Shown: positions 1 to 6,705, numbered from the stretch's first letter. The stretch is DNA of 18,746 bases from an uncultured Eubacterium sp. (GCA_937894585.1 CALBGO010000019.1:1-18746); one strand, 5' to 3'. Notes: generated by a model not told the origin, from the sequence alone. Program-made: numbers and translations.

Positions 1-52
1 CTACGCCCTACGTGGACTTGCACCACAGACTGACGGCATGCCCGTCATACAC
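1..52 (-). mobile_element. 5' end of a group II intron (class C-like), partial, cut by the window edge
   Basis: Read on the minus strand from base 52, the sequence starts GTGTATGACGGGCATGCC, forms a small hairpin (TGACGG...CCGTCA, 31-47), then CAGTC, then a GTGG-TGCAAGT-CCAC stem-loop (12-26). From memory, this order matches the start of bacterial group IIC introns such as the Oceanobacillus iheyensis one: GUGUG, a GGCAUG hairpin, CAGUCU, then a GGG-UGAGAGU-CCC stem-loop. Class C introns typically insert just downstream of Rho-independent terminators. Here the GTGT begins three T residues after a terminator-like hairpin. Domains II-VI, any intron-encoded reverse transcriptase and the 3' exon lie outside the window, so an intact element cannot be shown. 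Confidence 0.65.
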
Positions 53-76
53 AAAGGCCGGCTTTTTAAGCCGGTC
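53..76 (-). terminator. Terminator-like hairpin after the YtxH-like gene
   Basis: A 9-bp GC-rich stem (56-64 with 68-76, one G-U pair, 3-nt loop) lies just past the stop codon of the gene at 84-272. On the minus strand only TTT follows before GTGTATG, so the normal U-tract looks interrupted. This is expected if a class C intron inserted there. The plus strand side is also T-rich, so it may act in both directions. Confidence 0.6.
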
Positions 77-83
77 TTGTTTC

Positions 84-272
84 TTAAAATGTCTCTTTGA
101 TTGTGTTTGCCATACGCGCCACATCTCGTTTCACATCACCCATGTCTTCAGCAGTTCGTTTCGCGTCTTTTGAAATCTTCTGCTTATCTGATGGAGACAT
201 CCACTTATAAGCGCAAAATCCCGCTGCGCCTGCGGCAGCCAGCATTGCGGCATCTTTTACAAGTTTGTTCAT
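84..272 (-). CDS. Small YtxH-like membrane-anchored protein
   Basis: This is a 62-residue protein. An Ala/Gly-rich hydrophobic N-terminal stretch (about residues 8-24, AAMLAAAGAAGFCAYKW) is followed by a charged, probably helical tail rich in Lys, Asp and Arg (residues 27-62). The layout resembles small YtxH-type proteins of Firmicutes: a short glycine/alanine membrane segment, then an amphipathic helix. The ATG at 272 has a good Shine-Dalgarno (AAAGGGGGTG). It lies 94 bases downstream of mnmA and upstream of a hairpin terminator. No catalytic motif is visible. Function is unknown; YtxH relatives are only loosely linked to stress, and I infer no more than a small membrane protein. Confidence 0.7.
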   Translation of the reverse strand: MNKLVKDAAMLAAAGAAGFCAYKWMSPSDKQKISKDAKRTAEDMGDVKRDVARMANTIKETF

Positions 273-326
273 TTGTCACACCCCCTTTTATTTTAGTATG
301 GCAGGTGCAACCTTCTTTTATAACAT

Positions 327-354
327 GGGAAATATCCTTTTTTCGATATTTCCC
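327..354 (-). repeat. Perfect 10-bp inverted repeat after mnmA
   Basis: GGGAAATATC at 327-336 pairs perfectly with GATATTTCCC at 345-354 around an 8-base loop. It starts 12 bases past the mnmA stop. On the minus strand no U-tract follows, so it is either a transcript-end stabiliser, an inefficient terminator, or an operator for the small gene downstream. Confidence 0.6.
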
Positions 355-366
355 GAGTATCATTTT

Positions 367-1443
367 TTATTCTATAAATCCTCCGCCGAGAACCAGTTCC
401 CCGTCATAAAACACAATCGACTGTCCCGGCGCCGCAGCTCGCTGCGGCTCATCAAAGCAGGCTTCAATCATATCCTCTCCACAGGAAGAAAGCACTGCTT
501 CCGCAGGTTTTGCTGCGTAACGGATTTTCACTGTAATTCCACTCTTCTCCAAAAGTCCCGCCGGAATTACCGCTGAAGATGTTTCTGCAAAAAAGTGTTC
601 CGAAGATGTGATATAGCGGCTGAACAGGTCTTCATTGCTGCCCAGTACCACCCGGTTGTTTTCCGCATCAATAGATGTCACAAATGCAGGTTTTCCCAGG
701 GCAATGCCAAGTCCTTTCCGCTGTCCGACTGTATAATGGCTGATTCCCTTGTGCTGTCCCAGAACATTCCCGTTACTGTCAACAAAATCGCCGCATCGGC
801 TGCATATCCCGTGTCGCTCCAAGAAGTTTACATAATTTTCTTTCTCGTCGTTAATAAAACAGATTTCTTGACTGTCAGAGGCATCTGCATTGGGCATATG
901 CTTACTTCTCGCCAGATTTCTTGCGTCTTCTTTTTCGGCAAATTCACCCAGCGGAAGCATCAGCCTTGAAAGTACCTGCTGTCCCAGCCTGTATAACATA
1001 TACGACTGATCTTTTCTCTGATTGGCTCCCTTTCTGATATAATAAATATCCCTATCAATGTTATGATGAATCCGGGCATAGTGACCGGTTGCAATATAAT
1101 AAGCCCCATTTGCATCGGCGGTTTCCAGCAGTTTTTTGAATTTAACCGCAGGATTGCAGATTACACACGGATTCGGCGTCCTGCCGCGTCCGTATTCACT
1201 GCAGAAATTCCCGATAATCTCCTGCTCGAAAAAATCAGATACATCTTCTGAAATAAAATCAATATCAAGATGCCGGGCCAGATCTTCCGCAGCTTTTTTT
1301 CCTTTATCATTGGTTCCCAGTACATCGAAATAAAAACCAATCACAGTAAAACCCTGTTCTTTTAACAGCAAAGCAGCGGTAGTGCTGTCCACTCCGCCGC
1401 TAAGCCCTAAAACCACTTTATTCTTCGATAGGTTCGTGTTCAT
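367..1443 (-). CDS. mnmA: tRNA-specific 2-thiouridylase MnmA
   Basis: MnmA adenylates and thiolates C2 of the wobble uridine in tRNA Lys, Glu and Gln, using persulfide sulfur delivered from IscS. The 358-residue product has the PP-loop SGGVDS (residues 15-20), the NPCVICN motif (92-97; C96 matches the E. coli nucleophile C102) and the second active-site cysteine in QEICFI (C195). A beta-barrel C-terminal region ends at the stop. The length is normal for the family. The reading frame stays open upstream to 1632, but the family start and a GAGGA site 6 bases before the ATG support 1443. That site lies inside the 3' end of iscU, so the genes overlap by 26 bases and are probably translationally coupled. 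The iscS-iscU-mnmA order puts donor and acceptor of sulfur in one operon. Confidence 0.95.
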   Translation of the reverse strand: MNTNLSKNKVVLGLSGGVDSTTAALLLKEQGFTVIGFYFDVLGTNDKGKKAAEDLARHLDIDFISEDVSDFFEQEIIGNFCSEYGRGRTPNPCVICNPAVKFKKLLETADANGAYYIATGHYARIHHNIDRDIYYIRKGANQRKDQSYMLYRLGQQVLSRLMLPLGEFAEKEDARNLARSKHMPNADASDSQEICFINDEKENYVNFLERHGICSRCGDFVDSNGNVLGQHKGISHYTVGQRKGLGIALGKPAFVTSIDAENNRVVLGSNEDLFSRYITSSEHFFAETSSAVIPAGLLEKSGITVKIRYAAKPAEAVLSSCGEDMIEACFDEPQRAAAPGQSIVFYDGELVLGGGFIE

Positions 1444-1867
1444 GTTCGTCCTCATCTGCATCCGGATCAAAACCTTCAAGACCTGCATAAGTCTTTCCGT
1501 TTTTCTGTGCATAATCATAGATTGCCGACTTGATAGCATGATCTGCAAGTACGGAGCAATGCACCTTAACTGCGGGAAGTCCTCCCAATTCTTCGATAAT
1601 CTGTTTGTTGCTGATTGCAAGCGCTTCATCAACAGTCTTTCCGATTATCATGGAAGTTGCCATACTGGAAGATGCAATGGCGCTTCCGCAGCCGAAAGTT
1701 TTGAATTTAGCGTCTGTAATTACATCGTCTTCTACTTTTATCTGAATCTGCATCATATCGCCGCAGACCGGGCTTCCGTAAGTACCTGTTCCGTCAGGCT
1801 GCTCAAGTTCCCCTACATTTCTCGGATTCATAAAATGATCCATTACAGTATCGTTATATAAGCTCAT
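1418..1867 (-). CDS. iscU: Fe-S cluster scaffold protein IscU (NifU N-terminal type)
   Basis: This scaffold protein assembles [2Fe-2S]/[4Fe-4S] clusters from IscS-derived sulfur and passes them to apoproteins. The 149-residue product has all three cluster-ligating cysteines (C35 in GSPVCGD, C60 in FGCGSA, C104 in KVHCSV) and the conserved Asp37 that makes the cluster labile. Asp37 separates it from dead paralogs. It is about 20 residues longer than compact IscU because of an acidic, His-containing tail (residues about 133-149: DPDADEDEHEHEPIEE). The tail DNA also carries the mnmA ribosome binding site. It starts 4 bases after iscS with AGGGTGG upstream. The NifU middle and C-terminal (Nfu) domains are absent. 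Confidence 0.93.
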   Translation of the reverse strand: MSLYNDTVMDHFMNPRNVGELEQPDGTGTYGSPVCGDMMQIQIKVEDDVITDAKFKTFGCGSAIASSSMATSMIIGKTVDEALAISNKQIIEELGGLPAVKVHCSVLADHAIKSAIYDYAQKNGKTYAGLEGFDPDADEDEHEHEPIEE

Positions 1868-1871
1868 AGTA

Positions 1872-3041
1872 TTACCACCCTTTCTCGTTATTTACTGGAG
1901 ACAGTTCTCTCAGCTTTGCAGTAATTTCTTTCAAAGTCTCTACTGTATAGTCAATATCTTCTTTTGTCGTAAAATCGCCGACGGTAAAGCGTACGGTACC
2001 GTGAATCATTTCAACCGGAACCCCCAAAGCGCTGAGTACATGAGACGGTTTTAAGGATTTAGAAGAACAGGCTGAACCTGTGGATACAGAAATGCCCTTA
2101 AAATCCAACATCAGCAGAATGGATTCACCCTCGATATATTTGAATGTAATATTAGCATTTCCCGGATGACGCTGCTTCAGAGAGCCGTTTACAAAAGTAT
2201 CCGGAATTTCCTCGGTAATCCGCTTTACCAGATAGTCCCTAAGCTCCCTGCTGTGAGCGATATGGTGCTCCATATCTGCCGCCGCAAGCTCCGCAGCCTT
2301 TCCAAAACCCACAATACCCGGAAGATTTTCGGTTCCCGCTCTTCTTCCCATTTCCTGTGCTCCGCCGTGGAGATAATTGGAAATCCTAAGACCCTTTCTG
2401 ATATACAGCGCGCCGATTCCCTTCGGTCCGTAAATTTTATGAGCCGACATGCTCAGCATATCCACACCCAGTTCTTTTACATCAATGGGTACATTAGCAA
2501 GGGCCTGTACCGCATCGGTATGAAAAAGAATATTGTGTTTCTTTGCAACAGCTGCCAGTTCTTTAATCGGTTCGATGGTTCCCACTTCATTATTTACCAT
2601 CATAATGCTGATTAACACCGTTTGATCGGTAACAGCATTTTCCAGAGTTTCCGGACTGATTGTTCCGTCCGCCTCCGGCTTCAGATAGGTTACTTCAAAA
2701 CCGTGTTTTTCAAGAAATTCACAGGAATGCAGCATAGCATGATGCTCAATTTCCGTGGTAATAATATGTTTGCCTTTTGCGGACAATTTATCCGCTGTTC
2801 CGAAAACAGCCCAGTTATCCGCTTCGCTGCCGCAGCCTGTAAAATATATTTCTTTCGCGTCTGCGCCGATTAAGTCCGCAACGCGCTTTCTTGCTGTTTC
2901 TACTGCTTCTTTTGACTCAAGCCCCATAGTATAGAGACTGGAAGGGTTTCCGAAGTTCTCTGTAAAGTAAGGAATCATCTCCCGCAGAACTTCATCCTTC
3001 ACCGGAGTTGTCGCAGAATAATCCAAATATACATTTCTCAT
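1872..3041 (-). CDS. iscS: Cysteine desulfurase IscS/NifS family
   Basis: This PLP enzyme converts cysteine to alanine and holds the released sulfur as a persulfide for IscU and MnmA. In the 389-residue product, visible features are His100-His101 (EHH) near the cofactor, Asp176 in HTDAVQ, the PLP lysine K202 in SAHKIYGPKG, and the persulfide cysteine C325 in TGSACSSKSL on the flexible loop. Family length is normal. The frame is open to a GTG at 3050, but that GTG overlaps the AAAAAGGAG site. The ATG at 3041 has this site 8 bases upstream and starts MRNVYLDYSATTP, as the family does. It is the first gene of the iscS-iscU-mnmA operon, with its own promoter. No iscR/rrf2 regulator lies next to it. 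Confidence 0.95.
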   Translation of the reverse strand: MRNVYLDYSATTPVKDEVLREMIPYFTENFGNPSSLYTMGLESKEAVETARKRVADLIGADAKEIYFTGCGSEADNWAVFGTADKLSAKGKHIITTEIEHHAMLHSCEFLEKHGFEVTYLKPEADGTISPETLENAVTDQTVLISIMMVNNEVGTIEPIKELAAVAKKHNILFHTDAVQALANVPIDVKELGVDMLSMSAHKIYGPKGIGALYIRKGLRISNYLHGGAQEMGRRAGTENLPGIVGFGKAAELAAADMEHHIAHSRELRDYLVKRITEEIPDTFVNGSLKQRHPGNANITFKYIEGESILLMLDFKGISVSTGSACSSKSLKPSHVLSALGVPVEMIHGTVRFTVGDFTTKEDIDYTVETLKEITAKLRELSPVNNEKGW

Positions 3042-3077
3042 GTGAGTCACTCCTTTTTATTGGTTCTACAATTTTAT

Positions 3078-3106
3078 ATTATACCAAAAAAAGACTCAAA
3101 TGAAAC
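3078..3106 (-). promoter_or_regulatory. Promoter of iscS-iscU-mnmA
   Basis: There is a perfect TATAAT (3078-3083) with an extended -10 TGG in front. A weak -35 (GTTTCA, 3101-3106) lies 17 bases away. It is placed correctly, about 35 bases before the iscS ribosome binding site. Confidence 0.65.
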
Positions 3107-3217
3107 AGTAATTTTACAGGCTGCGGCAAACTATTTCGTACAGCTTTGCTCTGTTTTCAGAGTCTGCTGCGCAAGTTATACACTTTACAGCATTTATTTC
3201 GCATTATCAATCGATTC

Positions 3218-3670
3218 CTAAATAATATTGAACTGTGTCATTTTTACTTTACTGCTCTTTCCCAGTTCAGCCGTAAAAAAATACCGATGGGTCTGCCGAA
3301 TTCTTCCTCCGGTGCTTTTCATCAGATATTTTACTTCGGCTTTTCCTTTTATAATGCCGTAACTTGTCCGCCTGCCCGACAGTATTTTAACTTTATAGTC
3401 GGCAATCTGATCAATATCGGTATTGGCATAAGCGGCCATCAGCCTGATATCGTTTTTCAGAATGCTGTCCTTCTCTATTTTCTGCAGCGCTTCTTTTGAC
3501 TGCTCTGCATTCTTTTCTCCGCTGTAATAACTGTTTAATATTTCAATTCGCTGTGAAATAAGTTTTCTTACAGTCTGATTGTCATCCGCCGGTTTTGCTG
3601 CAACACCTGCTGTCAGAAAGATAATCAGCAGCACACATAAATTCACCGTAAAAATTCTTCTCTTCTTCAT
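3218..3670 (-). CDS. Hypothetical exported protein
   Basis: I do not recognise a family. The 150-residue product begins with a clear signal peptide: basic MKKRR, a hydrophobic core over residues 9-22, and a likely signal peptidase I site after GVAA (about residue 25). The mature part (about 125 residues) starts with a polar, helical region (30-90) and ends in a strand-rich basic region (RRTSYGIIKGKAEVKYL, then FFTAELGKSSKVKMTQF), which would suit a small NTF2-like or DUF-type fold; that is a guess. The start has an excellent GGAGGAG site. It is a single gene between the DUF896 terminator and the iscS promoter. There is no cysteine lipobox, so it is probably secreted or cell-wall associated. 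Confidence 0.75.
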   Translation of the reverse strand: MKKRRIFTVNLCVLLIIFLTAGVAAKPADDNQTVRKLISQRIEILNSYYSGEKNAEQSKEALQKIEKDSILKNDIRLMAAYANTDIDQIADYKVKILSGRRTSYGIIKGKAEVKYLMKSTGGRIRQTHRYFFTAELGKSSKVKMTQFNII

Positions 3671-3705
3671 AGATATTCTCCTCCCTTTCCCTCAGAGAAT
3701 ATCAT

Positions 3706-3744
3706 AAATCAAAAACAGAGCAAAATTTGTAGAATCCTGCTCTG
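3706..3744 (-). terminator. Rho-independent terminator of the DUF896 gene
   Basis: CAGAGCA (3716-3722) pairs with TGCTCTG (3738-3744) around a 15-base loop. On the minus strand TTTTTGATTT follows (3706-3715). It lies 25 bases after the DUF896 stop and before the exported-protein gene. Confidence 0.75.
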
Positions 3745-3768
3745 CTTCATAATTTTTTATTGAATTTT

Positions 3769-3963
3769 TCAGTTTTTTTTAATTTCGTCTTCGTCAACAA
3801 ATTCAATATTATCCAGCTGCGATTTAAGATTTGCTTTGAAAGCATCTATATACTGTCTGCGCAGAAGCTGCTGTTCAGCCTTCTCCGCATCGGTGAGACC
3901 CTCCGGCGTTTTGGACTTTCTCGCCAGCTGGTTGATACGGTCAATCTGTTCTTTTGTAATCAT
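3769..3963 (-). CDS. DUF896 family protein (YnzC/UPF0291-like)
   Basis: A 64-residue cytoplasmic protein, matching the DUF896 pattern of a helical hairpin: ITKEQIDRINQLARKSKTPEG, then LTDAEKAEQQLLRRQYIDAF, then an acidic tail. Family members in Bacillus (YnzC, YneB-region proteins) are small two-helix proteins, some with SOS-linked genes, but their biochemical role is unsettled. The frame runs back to 4047, but the extra residues look non-native. The ATG at 3963 has a strong GGGAGG site 5 bases upstream and gives the family N-terminus. It is monocistronic, with its own promoter upstream and terminator downstream. Confidence 0.9.
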   Translation of the reverse strand: MITKEQIDRINQLARKSKTPEGLTDAEKAEQQLLRRQYIDAFKANLKSQLDNIEFVDEDEIKKN

Positions 3964-4053
3964 AAAACCTCCCGGAAATCTCCGGCACAGCAGAAAACTG
4001 CTTGTCAAAGTATTTTTCTCCTTCTGCGCCGGTCGCTGTATTCTCAACTAATT

Positions 4054-4082
4054 AGTATATCATATCATTTAATAATGCGCAA
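4054..4082 (-). promoter_or_regulatory. Putative promoter of the DUF896 gene
   Basis: A -10 TATACT (4054-4059, five of six to consensus) lies 17 bases from a weak -35 TTGCGC (4077-4082). The predicted leader is about 85 bases. Confidence 0.5.
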
Positions 4083-4088
4083 TAGCGT

Positions 4089-4156
4089 AACACCTATCCT
4101 ATCGCCCTACGCGGAACGCCTATCCTATCGCCCGGCAAAGCCGTCAATCCGTTCCG
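4089..4156. repeat. Direct repeat pair within a palindromic segment
   Basis: CCTATCCTATCGCCC occurs at 4093-4107 and 4119-4133, a 26-base period, each preceded by AAC plus a purine. The second copy lies inside a 7-bp inverted repeat CGGAACG (4112-4118) / CGTTCCG (4150-4156), which also encloses the small hairpin CGGC-AAA-GCCG (4133-4143). It looks like a REP-like intergenic element, but only one locus is visible. Confidence 0.6.
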
Positions 4157-4159
4157 ACA

Positions 4160-4210
4160 CAAAAAACTCCTCTCACCTATCGAGTGTTGACCCAATAAAT
4201 GAAAGGAGTT
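4160..4210 (-). terminator. Rho-independent terminator downstream of spo0A
   Basis: On the minus strand AACTCCTTTC (4210-4201) pairs over 10 bp, with one G-U, with GAGAGGAGTT (4174-4165), followed by TTTTTTG. The 26-base loop is long. An overlapping hairpin CAATAAA/TTTATTG (4193-4199 with 4209-4215) would exclude the 5' arm of the terminator. Confidence 0.65.
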
Positions 4211-4238
4211 TATTGCATTAAATAAAAACAATTTATCG

Positions 4239-4257
4239 CCCCGTTATGAAACCGGGG
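4239..4257 (-). terminator. Second hairpin after spo0A
   Basis: CCCCG (4239-4243) pairs with CGGGG (4253-4257), with possible extra GTT/AAC pairing. A T-run (4222-4229 on the complementary strand) follows only after about 9 bases, so as a terminator it is weak. It may instead protect the spo0A transcript 3' end. Confidence 0.45.
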
Positions 4258-4314
4258 TATGTTTTTACGGTGCTTATCGCCTTAACGAATTCTGCACCTG
4301 TTGGAATTCGGGGA

Positions 4315-5127
4315 TTATCCGACCTTTCTTTCCAGTCTTAATTTATCTGCGATAATCGCAATAAATTCGGAATTGGTCGGCTTTCCTTTATCGTTTTTCA
4401 CAGTATAACCGAACAGGGAGTCAATCGTTTCGATTTTGCCCCGGTTCCATGCCACCTCAATGGCATGGCGAATTGCGCGTTCTACTCTGCTTGGAGTGGT
4501 ATTGTTCATCGTTGCAATGGTTGGATATAACTCTTTCGTTACAGCGCACAGAATATCCATATCGTTCACTACAATCGTAATTGCATCCCGCAGATACTGA
4601 TATCCTTTAATGTGCGCAGGCACACCGATTTCATGAATCAGATTCGTGATTTCAATTTCCAGGTCATTTTCTCTCATAACTTCCTGAAACAGTGAAGATC
4701 TTCTGAGATTCATCTGACTTACGGTGTTGGTTTTAGAAATGGTTTCTCTGTTCATCACCTGTCTGATACGCTTTGCAAGCACTTCCGTATTCACAGGCTT
4801 AACCAGAAAATACTCCGCTCCCATAGAAACAGCACGCTGTATTACAGAATCCTGTCCCACGGCGGATACCATAATCACTTTAGGATAATGATCGAGTTCC
4901 ATTGCATTCAGAGACTCTAAAACACCGATGCCGTCAAGGTGAGGCATAATCATATCCAGAATCAGAACATCCACATCCTTCTTCTGAATCTGTTCGATGG
5001 TTTCAAGTCCGTCCTTTGCAACGAAACTAACCTCCATGTCCATCTGACGACTAAAGAAACTGCTTAAAGCTTCGCTGAAATCTTTATTATCGTCAGCCAA
5101 TCCTAATTTAATCTTACCCATACGCAT
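4315..5127 (-). CDS. spo0A: Stage 0 sporulation response regulator Spo0A
   Basis: Spo0A is the master transcription factor for entry into sporulation. Phosphorylated, it dimerises and binds 0A boxes. The 270-residue product has a CheY-like receiver (about 5-125) with the acidic pair Asp12-Asp13, phospho-acceptor Asp58 in LILDMIMP, Ser89 and Lys110. It also has the Spo0A-specific C-terminal DNA-binding domain (about 155-265), with its recognition-helix region NNTTPSRVERAIRHAIEVAW (208-227). The frame is open to 5223, but AAGGAGG at 5132-5138 points to the ATG at 5127 (4-base gap) or the one at 5121 (10-base gap); I cannot decide. It lies 65 bases after spoIVB, the common clostridial order. I found no convincing promoter in that gap. 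Confidence 0.97.
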   Translation of the reverse strand: MRMGKIKLGLADDNKDFSEALSSFFSRQMDMEVSFVAKDGLETIEQIQKKDVDVLILDMIMPHLDGIGVLESLNAMELDHYPKVIMVSAVGQDSVIQRAVSMGAEYFLVKPVNTEVLAKRIRQVMNRETISKTNTVSQMNLRRSSLFQEVMRENDLEIEITNLIHEIGVPAHIKGYQYLRDAITIVVNDMDILCAVTKELYPTIATMNNTTPSRVERAIRHAIEVAWNRGKIETIDSLFGYTVKNDKGKPTNSEFIAIIADKLRLERKVG

Positions 5128-5192
5128 AAATCCTCCTTGGATACTGTTACATATCCATTGTCCAATGTAAATTAAAATATGCTTTGGCCCGG

Positions 5193-6239
5193 TTACCTGC
5201 CTTCTGTCTGTTCCACCATCCATTCGGCAAAAATGCCGTACCCTCTTTCGGGGTCATTGACAAAAACATGGGTAACCACTCCGACGAGCCGATTATTCTG
5301 TATAATCGGACTGCCACTCATGCCCTGAACAATACCGCCGCAGGTTTCAAGCAGCTCTTGATCCGTTACCTGAAACTCCAAACCTTTACTGTTTGCACTT
5401 CTCTGGCGGCGAACCTTGGTAATTCTTATCTTAAACTTCTGAACATCTGTCCCCTTTACTGTAGTCAGAATATAAGCGTCTCCCTCGCAAATCTCTTCAC
5501 GGGAACCCATCACCATGGGATTGTTCAAATCAAAATCCTGCGCATCATCGGCCTCACCGTAGATGCCGAATTCTGTATTCTCTTTAATTTCACCCAGCGG
5601 ATTATGAAAATCATAAATTACGCCTTCAATCTCACCGGGCACTCCTTTTTCTCCTGCCGTAATCTGATTCACTCTGGTATGAAGCAGTTTTCCGTTTCTG
5701 CTTGTAAGCAGCATCCCTGTTTCCGCTTCATAAATGCCGTGTCCCAAAGCCGCAAATTGATTGGTCTTCGGGTCATAGAAGCTCAAAGTGCCGATACCGG
5801 CAATCTTCTCTTTAATCCAAAAGCCCAGTTTATATGTTCTGCTGCTTTTTTCATAATACGGTTTTACTGCATATTTCAGCTTTTTCTTGTTCCTGATTAC
5901 AGTAATCTCAGCCACACTGCCGCTTCCGCTGATGACGGAGCTTACATCATCCGGACTTTCCACTTTCTTACCGTTTACAGAAACAATCATATCGCCTACC
6001 TGTGGTCCGGCATTTTTATTTTCCACACCAACAATCAGCGCACCTTTCACATTCATCTTGATACCGACAGACTGACCTCCCGGAATTAAAACCCGTTCTG
6101 AAACCACTCCCTCCGAATTCGTCAGAAGCGACAATCTGTCCGGTACGAATATGCCGGTACAAAGAATAAAAGCAACTATTCCCGCAAAAAGCCAGGCGCA
6201 CTTTTTGAATCTTGTGTAAAACATACTATCAACTCTCAT
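5193..6239 (-). CDS. spoIVB: SpoIVB serine protease (S55 family) with PDZ domain
   Basis: SpoIVB is made in the forespore, crosses into the intermembrane space and cleaves SpoIVFA to switch on pro-sigma-K processing. The 348-residue product has a membrane anchor (14-32), a PDZ domain (about 52-118) and the S55 protease domain. Its triad is intact: His167 in ALGHGIY, Asp293 in VTDQELL and Ser308 in GMSGSPI. The 15-residue Asp-Ser spacing equals that of B. subtilis D363/S378. The C-terminal HVFVNDPERGYGIF block is typical. The start overlaps the upstream BofC-like gene by 11 bases and has little Shine-Dalgarno of its own, so coupling is likely; an in-frame ATG at 6224 is an alternative. spo0A follows. 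Confidence 0.95.
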   Translation of the reverse strand: MRVDSMFYTRFKKCAWLFAGIVAFILCTGIFVPDRLSLLTNSEGVVSERVLIPGGQSVGIKMNVKGALIVGVENKNAGPQVGDMIVSVNGKKVESPDDVSSVISGSGSVAEITVIRNKKKLKYAVKPYYEKSSRTYKLGFWIKEKIAGIGTLSFYDPKTNQFAALGHGIYEAETGMLLTSRNGKLLHTRVNQITAGEKGVPGEIEGVIYDFHNPLGEIKENTEFGIYGEADDAQDFDLNNPMVMGSREEICEGDAYILTTVKGTDVQKFKIRITKVRRQRSANSKGLEFQVTDQELLETCGGIVQGMSGSPIIQNNRLVGVVTHVFVNDPERGYGIFAEWMVEQTEGR

Positions 6240-6705
6240 AATTCATAATTAAACTGTTCAAATCATCTCTGTTTTCAATTTTAATTCCTTCTCGAAACCG
6301 TTTCTGATCTGCCGGAGACAGCGTTTGATAAATAATCGCCGTTTCCTCCAGCTGAACCAGATTACCTGTTTCATCGGAGAAAAAAATCTTTATAACATTA
6401 TTATCGTATTTGACCAGATAATATGACTGATAAAATTGATTCTGCCTGTTATCTTCCGCAGTTTTTTTTTCCACAGCGCTGTTTTTTCCGAGATTTTCTT
6501 CAGCACCGTCTTCATAAGAATCCTCTTGTTCAGATTCCGAAACCTCCTGTCTTTGCTCCGCACTTTTTTCCAGGCTTGCCCTCAGAGTTTCTTCGTCTTT
6601 CGAACCTGCCAGAGAACCGATTAAAAGCAGAACTGCGAAAATCATAATTGCCAGTATACTGCATACCCATAACCATGTATAGTTTTTCTTTTTCCGGCTA
6701 AACAT
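6229..6705 (-). CDS. Membrane-anchored protein with BofC C-terminal-like domain
   Basis: This 158-residue protein has a basic N-terminus, one membrane segment (11-32), a long acidic disordered linker (36-88, Glu/Ser/Asp rich) and a compact C-terminal domain (about 93-158). The domain pattern is: tyrosine-rich strand (YYLVKYDNNVIKIFF), an acidic turn, IIYQTLSPADQKRF, then EGIKIENRDDLNSLIMNYES. This resembles BofC C-terminal domains (YxVKEYxGxIxVF ... LPxxDxxxLxxGI ... LxxLLEDY), though I compared from memory. In B. subtilis, BofC restrains SpoIVB. The gene overlaps spoIVB by 11 bases, which supports that reading. Residues 35-90 are not conserved in any way I can see. GAGGTGAT precedes the ATG. 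Confidence 0.75.
   Translation of the reverse strand: MFSRKKKNYTWLWVCSILAIMIFAVLLLIGSLAGSKDEETLRASLEKSAEQRQEVSESEQEDSYEDGAEENLGKNSAVEKKTAEDNRQNQFYQSYYLVKYDNNVIKIFFSDETGNLVQLEETAIIYQTLSPADQKRFREGIKIENRDDLNSLIMNYES

Larger units (their letters stand above)
3964..4314. other. 351-base intergenic stretch between spo0A and the DUF896 gene
   Basis: I see no gene here. It holds, in transcription order, a CCCCG...CGGGG hairpin, a terminator-like hairpin with a U-tract, a palindromic segment containing a 15-base direct repeat, then the DUF896 promoter and 5' leader. GAATTC also occurs twice as a 7-bp inverted repeat just after spo0A. The block from 4085 to 4215 looks more GC-rich and more structured than the rest. 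Confidence 0.7.

Noticed and set aside
1444..1632. N-terminal extension of MnmA by 63 residues
   Set aside because: It lies wholly inside iscU, does not match the family and is bypassed by a good ribosome binding site at 1443.
3150..3217. Terminator after the exported-protein gene
   Set aside because: Only a 5-bp CTCTG-AAAA-CAGAG hairpin without a U-tract is visible.
5184..6089. Long plus-strand open frame opposite spoIVB
   Set aside because: It is antisense to a clear spoIVB with an intact catalytic triad, has no recognisable domain and lacks a convincing start site. The same applies to other plus-strand frames, for example opposite obgE (11417-12139) and mnmA.
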